DNA of 64,000 nucleotides from Notoacmeibacter ruber (GTDB lineage Bacteria > Pseudomonadota > Alphaproteobacteria > Rhizobiales > Rhizobiaceae). Of the stretch, positions 53,122 through 63,668 are shown in pieces. The position numbers were made by a program, and so were the translations under genes. The notes under the pieces are model-generated. The model did no database searches. It was not told the origin of the DNA and saw nothing but the letters and a program-made list of their open reading frames with translations. Positions within the stretch are counted from its first letter, which is position 1. Each line of letters opens with the position of its first letter. The DNA is taken from contig NZ_RCWN01000001.1 in the NCBI RefSeq assembly GCF_003668555.1, positions 2,331,501 to 2,395,500 on the forward strand, written 5' to 3'.

Positions 53122-53280
53122 ATGATCGGAAAAGCCTTTTCGCTTCTGATCCTGCTGATCATGGCCATCCAGCTCATCTACCCACTGGGTCTGCCTGGAC
53201 TCAAGCGACGGAGGGATTTCTGGAAGTTGGCGCTGATTGCGCTTTTCGTCACTGCACTGACGATCTTTATCCGACCCTAG
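53122..53280 (+). CDS. Small two-helix membrane protein
   Basis: 52 residues. Helix one FSLLILLIMAIQLIYPLG, basic turn LKRRRDFWK, helix two LALIALFVTALTIFI. Hypothetical, with weak Shine-Dalgarno. It follows an AT-rich 209-bp intergenic region and converges on the first SGNH hydrolase gene, 10 bp apart. Confidence 0.58.
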   Translation: MIGKAFSLLILLIMAIQLIYPLGLPGLKRRRDFWKLALIALFVTALTIFIRP

Positions 53281-53290
53281 GGCCTGGACG

Positions 53291-54187
53291 TTACAGCGAC
53301 GGAACGGCCGGGCGCTCGCCGGCATCGTCTGTTGCCATCTCCTCGTCTCTTACCGGCTGCGGACGAGGCGGAGCAAACTCTGAACGCGCCAAGCATTCCG
53401 CAATATGCCTTGCCCATACATTGTAGCCGACCGGACCGGCATGAAAGCCGTCGCAAGAGAAATGATCGGGCAAGACCAGATCGATGGCCGGCAGGACGGT
53501 GACGCCCTGCTCCCGACAGACCTTCCATCCGATACGTGACAGGGTATCGGCCCGTAGATCCATGATGGTAGCCAGCGGCTCCGGCAGGTTCGGCATCTTG
53601 CGAAAATCCAGAAGCGAACCCCAATAGATGCGCGCATCGGGAAAGCGTGCTTTCACCGCGAAGATCAGGCGGGTCAGATCGCGTTCGAACCGTCTGCGGC
53701 TGTGAAAATTCTTGGCGTCGTTGTGCCCGACCGACAGAAGCACATGAGACCAGCCGCCATGCGGAATATTCGGCACCACATAATCCGTAATCTCCCGCAT
53801 GACCGAGCCGTTGAAGCCGTTGGCGCGCCATCGGACGGGCCGAGCGGTCATGTCGCGCAACCGCCGCGCGATCGAGGGGGTCAGCGTGTCGTCCTGTCGC
53901 TCCGTGCCTATCCCATGCACGGTGCTGTCGCCGATGACGAGGAGCGAGATTTCGGCGCCGTGACCAGCAAAGCGGCCACCGGTGCGTCCCGGAGGCGGCG
54001 AAAGGCGCGGCGTCCGCAGACGGGTCCACATGCCCTGCACGACATAGAGGGGAAATGTCAGATCGGACAGAAGGCGTGGCAACCGGCCATGGCGGCCCCG
54101 GGGCTCGGCGGATGGGCGCAACCCGGCTTCACTGACGATCCGATATTGATAGTTGCGGCCTCGCCGCATCGCGTCCCAGCCCTTCAT
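53291..54187 (-). CDS. SGNH/GDSL hydrolase, paralogue 1
   Basis: 298 residues. SGNH blocks: LLVIGDSTVHGIG (nucleophile Ser), VLLSVGHNDAKNF (Asn block) and DGFHAGPVGYN (catalytic Asp-His). N-terminal region has basic residues and a short hydrophobic patch (TFPLYVVQGMW) rather than a classical signal. Esterase or deacetylase of unknown substrate, possibly cell-wall or exopolysaccharide. Separated by 75 bp from its paralogue. Confidence 0.87.
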   Translation of the reverse strand: MKGWDAMRRGRNYQYRIVSEAGLRPSAEPRGRHGRLPRLLSDLTFPLYVVQGMWTRLRTPRLSPPPGRTGGRFAGHGAEISLLVIGDSTVHGIGTERQDDTLTPSIARRLRDMTARPVRWRANGFNGSVMREITDYVVPNIPHGGWSHVLLSVGHNDAKNFHSRRRFERDLTRLIFAVKARFPDARIYWGSLLDFRKMPNLPEPLATIMDLRADTLSRIGWKVCREQGVTVLPAIDLVLPDHFSCDGFHAGPVGYNVWARHIAECLARSEFAPPRPQPVRDEEMATDDAGERPAVPSL

Positions 54188-54262
54188 CTCGATAGTCCTA
54201 TCGATTTGCTTCCTGCGGGATAAGTTTAGGAAAATTGACCAAGACGTAAAGGTCAGGAAAGT

Positions 54263-55090
54263 CTAATTTGCCGCACCCGGATCATCCGTTGCATTCTCGG
54301 CACGCAATATGTGCTTGGCCATCTGCGTCCCCATAAGCTGATAGCCAAGCGGTCCGGCGTGGAAACCGTCTCGGGAGAACCCGGAGGATTGAACATTGGT
54401 GATCTCCGGCAAGACGCTCATGCCCCGTTCGCGACAGAGATGGCGCGCCTTACGCGTCAGAAGATCCGCCCTCATGTCGAGAACCGTAGCCAAGGGTTGC
54501 GGCAGGGCTGGCACAAGACGGAAGTCGAAGATCGGATTCCAGAAGAGCTGCGCACCGGTAAACCTCGCCCGCAAGGCGTAGATCATCTCGCCGAAATCAC
54601 GCTTGAAGCGTCTGGCGCCATGCCAGTTCTTGGCATCGTTCACCCCGGCAGACAGGACAATGTGCGTAAAGTCGCGCGGCTCCAGATGCGGCAGGACCAC
54701 TCGCGTCAGTTGGGGGACCGTTGCCGAGTTGAAGCCGGCGGCACGCCATCGGACAGCCCGCCCGCTCAATCGCGCAAGGCTTTCGGCCATGTTATAGGCC
54801 AGCCCCTCTTCCTGCCGGTTGGCACCGACCGCCTGGACAGAGCTGTCACCCAGGACAAGGAGGCAGATTTCCGGAGCATCGCCCGGAAAGCGCCCCTCGA
54901 TCGGTCCGGGCGGTGGCGAAAGCCGCACGCTGCGCCGGCGCATGCCGACGCCCTGCCAGACATAGACGGGCAGGCTCAGAATGGAGAGCGGGCCGGCCCA
55001 TGGCCCATAACGCCCCGGCCCAGGGCGAGACGGCGGCTCGATACCGTCTGGACTCGTCGCTCCGCTGACGATGTCGGCACGTCTTTGCAC
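54263..55090 (-). CDS. SGNH/GDSL hydrolase, paralogue 2
   Basis: 275 residues, clearly related to paralogue 1 along its length: RLSPPPGPIEGRF, LLVLGDSSVQAVGANRQEE, IVLSAGVNDAKNW, DGFHAGPLGYQLMG. GTG start 10 bp after the pgk stop, with no good Shine-Dalgarno, so it probably depends on pgk translation. The two genes look like a tandem duplication that has since diverged. Confidence 0.85.
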   Translation of the reverse strand: MQRRADIVSGATSPDGIEPPSRPGPGRYGPWAGPLSILSLPVYVWQGVGMRRRSVRLSPPPGPIEGRFPGDAPEICLLVLGDSSVQAVGANRQEEGLAYNMAESLARLSGRAVRWRAAGFNSATVPQLTRVVLPHLEPRDFTHIVLSAGVNDAKNWHGARRFKRDFGEMIYALRARFTGAQLFWNPIFDFRLVPALPQPLATVLDMRADLLTRKARHLCRERGMSVLPEITNVQSSGFSRDGFHAGPLGYQLMGTQMAKHILRAENATDDPGAAN

Positions 55091-55099
55091 GGCGAGCGC

Positions 55100-56293
55100 T
55101 CAGCCCTTGCTGTCCGCCAACGCCTGAACGCCCGGAAGATCCTTACCTTCCATCCATTCCAGGAAAGCGCCACCAGCGGTGGATACATAGGTGAAATCGT
55201 CGGCAACGCCGGCCTGGTTGAGCGCGGCGACCGTATCGCCGCCACCGGCGACCGACACCAGTTCACCGGCCTCGGTCCGCTGGGCGGCAAAGCGTGCCGA
55301 TTCCACCGTGGCAATATCGAAGGGTTCGATCTCGAACGCGCCGAGCGGTCCGTTCCAGATCAGCGTCTTGGCACGGGAAATCCAGTCCTTCACCTTGTCG
55401 ACACTTTGCGGTCCCGCATCGAGGATCATTTGCCCTTCCGGCACGGCGTCGACCGCTACGGTCTGGCTCTCCGCCCCGGCCTTGAATTCCGCTGCGACCA
55501 CCGCATCGGTCGGCAGGACGATCGCGCAACCCGACTGGGCCGCTTCCATTTCGATCTCGCGAGCGGTCTGGCCCAACTCCTTTTCGCAGAGTGACGCCTG
55601 AACATCGACGCCCCGCGCCGCCAGAAACGTATTGGCCATGCCGCCACCGACAACGATGGCGTCCACATTTTTCACAAGGTTCATCAGCAAATCGATCTTG
55701 GTGGAGACCTTGGCTCCGCCCACGATCGCCAGCACCGGCCGCTCCGGGTTACCGAGACCTTTCTGCAGCGCTTCCAGCTCCGCCTGCATCGTGCGGCCGG
55801 CATAGGATGGCAGCTTGTGCGCGAGGCCCTCGGTCGAGGCGTGCGCCCGGTGGGCAGCAGAAAAGGCATCGTTGATGTAAAGATCGCCGAGCGAGGCATA
55901 GCGCGCCGCCAGTTCCGGCTCGTTCTTTTCTTCACCCGACTCGTAACGGGTGTTTTCCAGCAGCAGAATATCGCCATTGGCCATCTTTGAAATGGCGTCT
56001 TCCGCCTCGTCCAGAGTTGCGAAGTGAACCCGGTAATCGAGAACTTCCTCGACGGCCGAGGCCACAGGCTTGAGGCTCATCTCCGGCACGACCTTGCCCT
56101 TCGGACGTCCGAAATGGGCAAGCAGGATGACCTTGGCACCCTCGCCGGACAATTCCTCGATCGTCGGGGCAACGCGCTCGATGCGTGTCGCGTCGGTCAC
56201 GCGCCCATCCTTCATCGGCACATTGAGGTCGACGCGCACGAGAGCGCGCTTGCCAGAGATGTCGCTCAAATCGTCCAAAGTCTTGAAATTCAT
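55100..56293 (-). CDS. pgk: Phosphoglycerate kinase
   Basis: 397 residues. [54 protein letters not shown] and C-terminal [11 protein letters not shown] are the standard blocks. Transfers phosphate from 1,3-bisphosphoglycerate to ADP. Start 56293 (MNFKTLDD) is the family start. In many rhizobia gap and pgk are adjacent; here marC and lysE lie between them. Confidence 0.97.
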   Translation of the reverse strand: MNFKTLDDLSDISGKRALVRVDLNVPMKDGRVTDATRIERVAPTIEELSGEGAKVILLAHFGRPKGKVVPEMSLKPVASAVEEVLDYRVHFATLDEAEDAISKMANGDILLLENTRYESGEEKNEPELAARYASLGDLYINDAFSAAHRAHASTEGLAHKLPSYAGRTMQAELEALQKGLGNPERPVLAIVGGAKVSTKIDLLMNLVKNVDAIVVGGGMANTFLAARGVDVQASLCEKELGQTAREIEMEAAQSGCAIVLPTDAVVAAEFKAGAESQTVAVDAVPEGQMILDAGPQSVDKVKDWISRAKTLIWNGPLGAFEIEPFDIATVESARFAAQRTEAGELVSVAGGGDTVAALNQAGVADDFTYVSTAGGAFLEWMEGKDLPGVQALADSKG

Positions 56294-56348
56294 TTCTCTA
56301 TGCTCCCACTCGGCGTACCCTTGTGCCCGTCGCATAGACTCCTTGGCG

Positions 56349-57005
56349 CTAGGCGTCCAGTGAGACGAGCCCCATCACGGCAAGCCCCTTCAGCACGGCA
56401 TCCACGGCGACGGTGGATAGAATGATGCCCATGACGCGGCTGACCAGAGAGGCCCCCGCCGTCCCGATCCATCTTTGGATCGGCCCCGCAGCCAGAAGGA
56501 GAAGAAGCGTCAGGAGAAGGACGCCCATCAGAAGACCGGCCGTCACGGTCTGTTCGACGAGCGATGTACGATGATTATCGGTCAGGATCACCACCGCAAG
56601 CATGGCACCAGGGGACGCGATGGACGGAATGGCCAGAGGAAACACGGCCTTGTCGCGGGCCCGATCGATCCGCGAACTTTCCTCCATGCTTTCCAGTTCG
56701 AGTTCGGCCTTCGACTGGCCGAAGATCATGGTCAGCGCGAAAAGGAAGAGGACAATTCCTCCTGCAATCTGGAACGTTCCAAGCGCCAGTCCCAGCGTCT
56801 CCAGAACGATCTGGCCGAGAACCAGAAAGAAGAGCAGCACGCCGCCAGCGGTCAGGACGGCGCGGATCGCGATCCGGCGCCGCGTGACGGCACGCATACC
56901 AACGGTTGCAGCCAGAAAGACGGGAATCGTGCCGACGGGATCGACAACCACGGCAATGGTGATGAACTCGCGAAAGAGGCTCGCGAAATCGATCGAGTCC
57001 CACAT
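56349..57005 (-). CDS. MarC-family integral membrane protein
   Basis: 218 residues, about six membrane helices. MarC/UPF0056 elements: [18 protein letters not shown] at the N-terminus and [19 protein letters not shown]. Family members were once linked to antibiotic resistance, now mostly of unknown role. Start 57005 (MWDSIDF). Overlaps nothing; begins 11 bp from the lysE-like stop. Confidence 0.88.
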   Translation of the reverse strand: MWDSIDFASLFREFITIAVVVDPVGTIPVFLAATVGMRAVTRRRIAIRAVLTAGGVLLFFLVLGQIVLETLGLALGTFQIAGGIVLFLFALTMIFGQSKAELELESMEESSRIDRARDKAVFPLAIPSIASPGAMLAVVILTDNHRTSLVEQTVTAGLLMGVLLLTLLLLLAAGPIQRWIGTAGASLVSRVMGIILSTVAVDAVLKGLAVMGLVSLDA

Positions 57006-57015
57006 TGTGAACGCC

Positions 57016-57645
57016 TCAACCCGGCTGACGCGCAAAAGCGAGCGTAATGCCGAAGCCGGCGATCACGACACCGAAGATGCGCTCCATCCAGACGCGAAGG
57101 GCCAGAAAAGCGCGCCGGACGGAAGGACGCGCAAAGAAAAGCGACACGACGGTGAACCAGAGAAATGCGGTCGTGGCTGTCGTTGCACCGAACGCCAGTT
57201 GAAGAGCCAACGGCGTTTCGGGCGTGGCGACCTGCGTATAGATCGACAGCGTGAAGAAGGTCGCCTTCACATTCGTAACATTGGTGAAGAAGCCCCACCG
57301 CAGGGCCTTCATGGGCGCCATTGGCTCGAGCGCAGCATCGGCGTCGACCAGCGTACCGCGCGCGGCTTTTGCGTGGCGGATCATCGAGAGACCAATAAAA
57401 ACCAGATAGGCCGCGCCGATCCACTTCAGAACGTTGAACAGAACGATGGACTGGCTAACGGCGACGCCCACACCTGCAATGGCGTAACCGGCGTGAATGA
57501 GAAGCGCCAGACCGATCCCCGCCGCCGTCATGATGCCGGCGCGCCGCCCGCTCATCAGCGCATTGCGCGAGACGACGGCGAAATCAGGCCCCGGCAGCAT
57601 CGCCGCCAAGAGTGTAAGAAGGAAAACAGTGGCAATTCCGGTCAT
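57016..57645 (-). CDS. LysE-family exporter
   Basis: 209 residues, six helices. AAMLPGPDFAVVSRNALMSGRRAG, WIGAAYLVFIGLSMIR and TNVTNVKATFFTLSIYTQ are family motifs. A second LysE-type exporter in the window, only distantly similar to the one at 41.7 kb. Co-oriented with marC, probably one transcript. Confidence 0.9.
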   Translation of the reverse strand: MTGIATVFLLTLLAAMLPGPDFAVVSRNALMSGRRAGIMTAAGIGLALLIHAGYAIAGVGVAVSQSIVLFNVLKWIGAAYLVFIGLSMIRHAKAARGTLVDADAALEPMAPMKALRWGFFTNVTNVKATFFTLSIYTQVATPETPLALQLAFGATTATTAFLWFTVVSLFFARPSVRRAFLALRVWMERIFGVVIAGFGITLAFARQPG

Positions 57646-57746
57646 AGGCGGGGATTAACTCCGATAAATGTCGAACATACCACCCTGAACCGGATCGGAA
57701 CTCGCCCCGCCGCTGTCGCGGCGGAGCGCTTTTACCAAGGGTGTCC

Positions 57747-58757
57747 TCAGATCAGCTTGCCCATCGCAATGGCCGTATCGGTCATACGATTCGAGAAGCC
57801 CCATTCATTGTCGTACCAGGACAGGATCGAACAGAACGTTCCATCCATCACCTTGGTCTGATCCATGTGGAAGATCGAGGAATGCGGATTGTGGTTGAAG
57901 TCGACCGAAACAAGCTTTTCGTCCGTATAGGCCAGAACGCCCTTGAGGTCGCCATCGGCTGCCTTGCGGATCGCATGGTTGATCTCTTCGACGCTGGTCG
58001 ACTTGTCGGCAATGAACTTCAGATCGACGACCGAGACATTGGGGGTCGGCACGCGCATGGCGAAACCGTCCAGCTTGCCGTTCAGCTCGGGCAGAACGAG
58101 GCCGACGGCCTTGGCGGCGCCGGTCGAAGTCGGGATCATGCTCATGGCGGCCGCGCGGGCGCGGTAAAGATCCTTATGCATCGTGTCGAGCGTCGGCTGA
58201 TCACCCGTGTAGGAGTGGATCGTCGTCATCATACCCTTCTGGATGCCGATCGTGTCGTTCAGGACCTTGGCGACCGGCGAGAGGCAGTTAGTCGTGCAGG
58301 AGGCATTGGAGACGACAACGTCGTCCTTGGTCAGCGTGTCATGATTGACACCGTAGACGATCGTCTTGTCGGCGCCCGATGCCGGTGCCGAGACCAGAAC
58401 ACGCTTGGCGCCGGCTTCGAGGTGCATGGCGGCCTTGTCGCGCGCCGTGAAGATGCCGGTGCACTCCATCACCACGTCGATGCCGAGGTCGCCCCACGGC
58501 AGAGCCTTCGGGTCGCGCTCGGAGAGCACCTTGAAGCTGTCGCCGCCCTCGATCTTGATGGTGTCGCCATCGACTTCGACAGCCTTCGGAAACGCGCCGT
58601 GAACGCTGTCGTAGCGCATCAGGTGCGCGTTCGTTTCGACCGGTCCGAGATCGTTGATGGCAATGATGTCTACATCGGTACGACCGCTCTCATAAATGGC
58701 GCGGACAACGTTGCGGCCGATGCGGCCAAATCCGTTAATAGCAATACGAAGCGTCAT
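57747..58757 (-). CDS. gap: Glyceraldehyde-3-phosphate dehydrogenase
   Basis: 336 residues. Rossmann start [15 protein letters not shown], active-site [15 protein letters not shown] with catalytic Cys, and [13 protein letters not shown] near the end. Type I, NAD-dependent. AAGGAG 9 nt before the ATG at 58757. Follows tkt at 167 bp with a hairpin between. Confidence 0.97.
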   Translation of the reverse strand: MTLRIAINGFGRIGRNVVRAIYESGRTDVDIIAINDLGPVETNAHLMRYDSVHGAFPKAVEVDGDTIKIEGGDSFKVLSERDPKALPWGDLGIDVVMECTGIFTARDKAAMHLEAGAKRVLVSAPASGADKTIVYGVNHDTLTKDDVVVSNASCTTNCLSPVAKVLNDTIGIQKGMMTTIHSYTGDQPTLDTMHKDLYRARAAAMSMIPTSTGAAKAVGLVLPELNGKLDGFAMRVPTPNVSVVDLKFIADKSTSVEEINHAIRKAADGDLKGVLAYTDEKLVSVDFNHNPHSSIFHMDQTKVMDGTFCSILSWYDNEWGFSNRMTDTAIAMGKLI

Positions 58758-58846
58758 GGACGGTGTCTCCTTCAAAAAGACGGGGCACCCTCCGCGTCAA
58801 GCCGCGGCGCAGCCCCATGGATTAAGACTCGCCACGCTCATAGTCC

Positions 58847-58872
58847 CGCAGGGCGGAAGAATCCACCCTGCG
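58847..58872 (-). other. Hairpin between tkt and gap
   Basis: CGCAGGGCGG pairs with CCACCCTGCG (one mismatch), loop AAGAAT. No T-run on either side; perhaps an RNA-processing or stability element separating tkt and gap messages. Confidence 0.35.
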
Positions 58873-58924
58873 CTTTATCGCTGAAACAAATTGGTTGGCG
58901 TTCGGCGGAGCACCGAACCGACGA

Positions 58925-60925
58925 TCAACCCCGGTCGAGAGCGGCCAGACGCTTCTCGGCCGCCGAAACGATCGCATCGACCGTGATGCCGAAATGCTCG
59001 AAAAGGTCATCGATCGGCCCGGATGCGCCGAACCCGTTCATGCCGATGAAGGGGTCATCGCGATCGAGGAAGAGGTCCCAGCCCTGGCGGATGGCGGCTT
59101 CAACACCGATGCGCACCTTCGAATTACCGCGAATGGCGGACTTGTAGGCATCGCTCTGCTTTTCGAAGAGTTCGAAACAGGGAACCGAAACCACACGGGT
59201 CGGCTGCCCTTTCGCCTCAAGCGCTTCGCGTGCCTTCAGCGCCAGCGAAACCTCCGAACCAGTCGCGAAAATCGTCACGACGGGCTCGGCCGAAGCCGTC
59301 TCCACCTCGTAAGCGCCATAGCGGCACATATTCTCGTCTTCGAAGTCGACGCGGACCGTCGGCAATCCCTGGCGGGTCAGGGCGAGGGTCGAGGGCGTGT
59401 CGCGGCTCTCCAGAGCCAGCTGCCAGCACTCTACAGTTTCGCAGGCATCGGCCGGGCGGAAAACGTAATGATTGGGAATGGCCCGCAGGGCCGCCAGATG
59501 CTCCACCGGCTGGTGGGTGGGGCCATCTTCGCCGAGACCGATGGAATCGTGGGTCATGACATAGACGACGCGCAGGCCCATCAGCGAGGAAAGACGCATG
59601 GCCGGCCGGCAGTAATCGGTAAAGACCAGGAAGGTCGCACCGTAAGGGATAAGGCCGCCATGCAACGCCATGCCGTTCATGATCGCGGCCATGCCGTGTT
59701 CGCGAATGCCGTAATAAACGTAACGGCCCGAGAAGTTCTCGGCGGAAACCGGATCCGTCTGGCTGGTCTTGGTGTTGTTGGAGCCTGTCAGGTCGGCCGA
59801 GCCGCCAATCGTCTCCGGCACCACGCCATTGATGACCTCGAGGGCCATTTCCGAGGATTTACGGGTCGCCGCCTTCGGCTTCTCGTCGGCCAGCTTCTTC
59901 TTGTAATCGGCGATGGCCGTTTCCAGCCCACCCGGCAGATCGCCGCGGATGGCGCGATCAAAAGCCCCGCGAAGCTCCGCTTCGGTGTTCTGCAGGCGCT
60001 CTTCCCACGCCGCACGCGCCTTGGTCGAGCGAAGGCCGGCGAGACGCCAGTCATCGAGAATTTCACTCGGAATGTCGAAGCTCTCATGCGGCCACGACAG
60101 TGCCTTGCGCGTCGCATTGATCTCTTCGGCGCCGAGCGGGCTGCCATGAACCTTGTTGGTGCCGACCTTGGTCGGCGCGCCGCGTCCGATTTCGGTCGTG
60201 CAGGCGATCATGGTCGGCTTGTCGCTTGCCTGAGCTTTCTCGATGGCATCGGCGATGGCTTCCGCGTCGTGGCCATCAATGGCAAGCGTGTTCCAGCCGG
60301 AGGCTTCGAAACGGGCGCGCTGATCGGTGGAGTCGGACAGATCGACCGAACCGTCGATCGTGATCCCGTTATTGTCCCAGAACACGATCAGTTTGTTGAG
60401 CTTCATGTGCCCGGCAAAGGCAATCGCTTCCTGGCTGATGCCTTCCATCAGGCAGCCATCGCCGGCAATGCTGTAGGTGTAGTGGTCGACCAGATCTTCA
60501 CCATAGCGGGCATTCATCAGGCGCTCGGCCAGCGCCATGCCCACCGCATTGGTGATGCCCTGCCCCAGCGGGCCTGTGGTCGTCTCGATGCCGGCGGCAT
60601 GGCCATATTCCGGGTGACCCGCCGTCTTGCTGCCGAGCTGCCGGAAACTCCGGATCTCGTCGAGGGTGATATCCTCATATCCCGTCAGATAGAGCAGCGA
60701 ATAGAGCAGCATGGAACCATGCCCGGCCGACAGGACGAAGCGGTCGCGGTCCGGCCAGTTCGGATTCTTGGGATCATGCTTCAGATACCGCGAAAACAGG
60801 ACGGTCGCGATGTCGGCTGCGCCCATGGGCAGGCCGGGATGGCCGGAATTGGCTTGTTCCACCGCGTCCATCGAAAGGAAACGGATCGTATTGGCCATCC
60901 GCTCGTGTTTCTCGGATTGGGTCAT
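58925..60925 (-). CDS. tkt: Transketolase
   Basis: 666 residues. Thiamine-diphosphate enzyme of the pentose phosphate and Calvin pathways. Cofactor motif [19 protein letters not shown] ending in FWDNN; N-terminal [13 protein letters not shown]; central [13 protein letters not shown] and [22 protein letters not shown]. Start 60925 (MTQSEKHE) is the family start; the frame is open 45 codons further. First gene of the tkt-gap order. A 711-codon antisense frame is a shadow. Confidence 0.97.
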   Translation of the reverse strand: MTQSEKHERMANTIRFLSMDAVEQANSGHPGLPMGAADIATVLFSRYLKHDPKNPNWPDRDRFVLSAGHGSMLLYSLLYLTGYEDITLDEIRSFRQLGSKTAGHPEYGHAAGIETTTGPLGQGITNAVGMALAERLMNARYGEDLVDHYTYSIAGDGCLMEGISQEAIAFAGHMKLNKLIVFWDNNGITIDGSVDLSDSTDQRARFEASGWNTLAIDGHDAEAIADAIEKAQASDKPTMIACTTEIGRGAPTKVGTNKVHGSPLGAEEINATRKALSWPHESFDIPSEILDDWRLAGLRSTKARAAWEERLQNTEAELRGAFDRAIRGDLPGGLETAIADYKKKLADEKPKAATRKSSEMALEVINGVVPETIGGSADLTGSNNTKTSQTDPVSAENFSGRYVYYGIREHGMAAIMNGMALHGGLIPYGATFLVFTDYCRPAMRLSSLMGLRVVYVMTHDSIGLGEDGPTHQPVEHLAALRAIPNHYVFRPADACETVECWQLALESRDTPSTLALTRQGLPTVRVDFEDENMCRYGAYEVETASAEPVVTIFATGSEVSLALKAREALEAKGQPTRVVSVPCFELFEKQSDAYKSAIRGNSKVRIGVEAAIRQGWDLFLDRDDPFIGMNGFGASGPIDDLFEHFGITVDAIVSAAEKRLAALDRG

Positions 60926-61208
60926 GATCGCTCGCTGATTGTGCTGTTGTTTTTCGGCGCGTCTCTCGTCCGGCGCGTGCTTGGGTCTCAACCGTCCGGG
61001 GCGGGGTCTGCGCCACGCGGATGCGTTTGAAAATGCCGGCGAGACATAGCAGGGCCGCAAAATGAGTCAATCGAGGCAGCCCCATTATAAGGTGGATGGG
61101 CATCTCCTGATCGTTGACCCAACCTTAAAGCAGCCCATAAGCTGTGGTTTCTAAAAGACGGAAATGCTGCGGCGATTCGCGGCAAGCCTTATTGGTTCGG
61201 CGGGGATA

Positions 61209-61481
61209 ATGGCGGAAGAGAGTGACTTTCGACAAGCCATGACGCGGTTGGCGGAAGCCATCGGCACATTGGAAAACGCCGTCGATGCCCGCCTCGAGCG
61301 CGAACAGGACTTCGCCGGCGCGGAAGAGGAAGTGCAACGCATGAATTCGGATCGCGCCCGCCTGGCCAACCTGCTCGACGAGAGCGAAGGGCGCGCCGAA
61401 CGGCTTGCAGACGCCAATCGCGAGGTTTCCAACCGGCTGGTCGCCGCAATGGAAAACATTCGCGCCGTGGTCGATCGCTAG
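61209..61481 (+). CDS. DUF4164 coiled-coil protein
   Basis: 90 residues, almost entirely alpha-helical with heptads (AEAIGTLENAVDARLERE, RLADANREVSNRLVAAM). DUF4164 genes regularly precede zapA in rhizobia, as here; they may act with the division ring. GGGG upstream of the ATG at 61209; a longer open frame lies before it. 10 bp before zapA. Confidence 0.82.
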   Translation: MAEESDFRQAMTRLAEAIGTLENAVDARLEREQDFAGAEEEVQRMNSDRARLANLLDESEGRAERLADANREVSNRLVAAMENIRAVVDR

Positions 61482-61491
61482 GGACGGCAGC

Positions 61492-61848
61492 ATGGCGCAG
61501 GTTTCCGTCACGATCGACGACAAGACGTACCGCATGGCCTGCGACGAGGGGCAGGAAGAACATCTGCTTGGACTTGCCGAGCAGCTCGACGGTTATATCC
61601 GCCATTTGAAGGGCAGCTTCGGAGAGATCGGCGACCACCGTCTCTCTGTCATGGCGGGTATCATGGTGATGGACGAACTTTCCGACACCAAAGAGCGTCT
61701 CGGCAAGCTCGAAGCCGAGATTGCCTCGTTGAAGAACGAACGGGACAGCGCCGAGAAGAAGGCGCACGCCGCCGGCGGCGCTATCGCCGGAGACATCTCC
61801 AGACTCGCCGAGCGTGTGCAGGCCATTGCCAAGAAGCTGGATGGATGA
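61492..61848 (+). CDS. zapA: Cell division protein ZapA
   Basis: 118 residues. N-terminal domain MAQVSVTIDDKTYRMACDEG, EEHLLGLAEQLDGYI; C-terminal coiled coil (KERLGKLEAEIASLKNERD). ZapA cross-links FtsZ filaments at midcell. The start at 61492 is the family start. Its stop abuts the convergent uup stop with no gap, so no 6S RNA follows it as it usually does in rhizobia. Confidence 0.93.
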   Translation: MAQVSVTIDDKTYRMACDEGQEEHLLGLAEQLDGYIRHLKGSFGEIGDHRLSVMAGIMVMDELSDTKERLGKLEAEIASLKNERDSAEKKAHAAGGAIAGDISRLAERVQAIAKKLDG

Positions 61849-63666
61849 CTAACCCTCCAATTCTTCCTTGAGCATCTCCAGTTCCAGCCATTCTTCCTCG
61901 GCGGCGGCGAGCTTTTGCTTGGTATCTTCCAGCTTTTTCGCCAGCGCGTTGAAACCGTCCGGATCGCGGCTGAAAAAGTCAGGCCGCGCCAGCTTTGTTT
62001 CATCCTTTTCGATCTCGGCGTTCAGGGTCTCCATCTCGCCCGGTAGTTTCTCAAGTCGAAATTGCTGCTTGTAGGAGAGTTTCGCGCTCTTTTTGCGAGG
62101 CTCGGCCCTGGGCGGCGTCGCTGTGGGAGAGGATTTCGGCTGGCTGGCCTTCCCCTCGCCTATCGCCTTGAAAGGCCGGCTGCCGCGCTGCGCCAGCATA
62201 TCGGAATAGCCCCCGGCATAATTGGTCCAGCGGCCGTCGCCCTCCGGCACGAGCGTGCTGGTGACCGTGCGATCGAGAAAATCGCGGTCATGGCTGACGA
62301 GAACGACGGTGCCGGCAAAATTCGCCACCAGCTCCTGCAACAGATCCAGAGTTTCCATGTCGAGATCATTGGTCGGCTCGTCAAGCACAAGAAGATTGGA
62401 CGGCTGCGCCAGCGTGCGTGCCAGAAGAAGCCGCGCTTTTTCGCCGCCAGAGAGTTCGCGGATCGGAGTCCGCGCCTGCTCGGGCGAAAACAGGAAGTCC
62501 TTCATATAGGAGATAACGTGGCGCGGCTGATCGTTGATGACGAGCTGGTCGCCCCGCCCGCCTGTCAGCCAGTCCGCGAGCCCCATGTCGGGGTCGAGCG
62601 CCGCGCGGCGCTGATCGAGGGTGGCGACGTCCAGATTGGTGCCATGACGCAGCGAACCGGAATCCGCCTCCAACTCGCCGATGAGCAGTTTCAGCAGGGT
62701 CGTCTTGCCCGCTCCATTCGGGCCAACAAGCCCGATCCGGTCTCCGCGCAGGATGCGAATGCCGAAATCCTTGACGATCGGCTGATCGCCGTAACTTTTC
62801 GACAGTCCCTTTGCTTCGATGACGAGTTTGCCGCTGGCTTCCGCCTCGCTTGCCTCGATCGTGGCGCTCCCCTGAGGGCCGCGGCGCTCGCGGTGCTGCT
62901 TGCGCAATTCGGCCAGCTCATCGACGCGCCGCATATTGCGTTTTCGGCGGCCAGAAACGCCGTGAACGATCCAGTGCTGTTCCCGCTCGATCTTTCGGCC
63001 CAGCTTGTGATGGGCCGCTTCCTCTTCTTCGAGCAGCTTGTCGCGCCAGTCCTCGAACTTCGCGAACCCTTCCTCCAGCCGCCTCGTCATCCCGCGATCC
63101 AGCCACACCACCGCGTCGGTGACATTTTCGAGGAAACGGCGGTCATGGCTGATGGTGACGAGGGCCGAGCGGCTGCGCGCCAATTCATCTTCCAACCATT
63201 CGATCGTTGCCAGGTCGAGATGGTTGGTCGGCTCGTCGAGCAGCAGAATATCCGGCTCCGGCGCCATCAAGCGGGCAAGCGCGGCACGCCTTGCCTCGCC
63301 ACCCGACAGCGTAGACGGGTCCGCACTGCCCGCCAGACCGAGGTGATCGATCAGATAGGCGACGCGCCAGTGATCGTCCGCTGGACCGAGGCCGGATTCG
63401 ACATAGGCTTCGACCGTATCGAAGCCTTCGAAATCAGGCATCTGCGGCAGATAGCGCAGCGTTGCATCCGGCTGGCGGAAAATCTCGCCATCGGTCGGCT
63501 CGATCTGCCCTGCCGCGATTTTGAGCAGCGTTGACTTGCCAGAGCCATTGCGTCCGATCAGGGCGATCTTTTCGCCGGGCGTGACGGAGAGTGAGGCGCC
63601 ATCCAGAAGCGGCGTCCCGCCGAACGTCAGAAAGAGGCCATCCAGATTGAGAAGAGGCGGAGCCAT
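61849..63666 (-). CDS. uup: ABC-F family ATPase (Uup-type)
   Basis: 605 residues with two ATP-binding domains and no membrane segment: first Walker A GRNGSGKSTLLKI with LSGGEARR, second GPNGAGKTTLLKL with LSGGEKARL. An interdomain linker of about 70 residues and a C-terminal coiled coil (about 535-605: LETLNAEIEKDETKL-like) are typical of Uup, which acts on ribosomes and Holliday junctions. Co-oriented with the following partial gene. Confidence 0.93.
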   Translation of the reverse strand: MAPPLLNLDGLFLTFGGTPLLDGASLSVTPGEKIALIGRNGSGKSTLLKIAAGQIEPTDGEIFRQPDATLRYLPQMPDFEGFDTVEAYVESGLGPADDHWRVAYLIDHLGLAGSADPSTLSGGEARRAALARLMAPEPDILLLDEPTNHLDLATIEWLEDELARSRSALVTISHDRRFLENVTDAVVWLDRGMTRRLEEGFAKFEDWRDKLLEEEEAAHHKLGRKIEREQHWIVHGVSGRRKRNMRRVDELAELRKQHRERRGPQGSATIEASEAEASGKLVIEAKGLSKSYGDQPIVKDFGIRILRGDRIGLVGPNGAGKTTLLKLLIGELEADSGSLRHGTNLDVATLDQRRAALDPDMGLADWLTGGRGDQLVINDQPRHVISYMKDFLFSPEQARTPIRELSGGEKARLLLARTLAQPSNLLVLDEPTNDLDMETLDLLQELVANFAGTVVLVSHDRDFLDRTVTSTLVPEGDGRWTNYAGGYSDMLAQRGSRPFKAIGEGKASQPKSSPTATPPRAEPRKKSAKLSYKQQFRLEKLPGEMETLNAEIEKDETKLARPDFFSRDPDGFNALAKKLEDTKQKLAAAEEEWLELEMLKEELEG

Positions 63667-63668
63667 GG

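Noticed and set aside
57707..57724. CCGCCGC/GCGGCGG hairpin as a gap terminator
   Set aside because: The minus-strand side continues GGCGAG without a T-run; no support for termination.
58895..61030. An open reading frame of 711 codons on the plus strand opposite tkt, and similar long antisense frames opposite the VWA gene (35536-37347, minus), the ABC exporter (22083-23444, plus) and terC (28075-29499, minus)
   Set aside because: Their predicted proteins are Arg/His/Gly-rich with no motif; high GC and biased codons of the sense genes create them. Each sense gene has clear family motifs.
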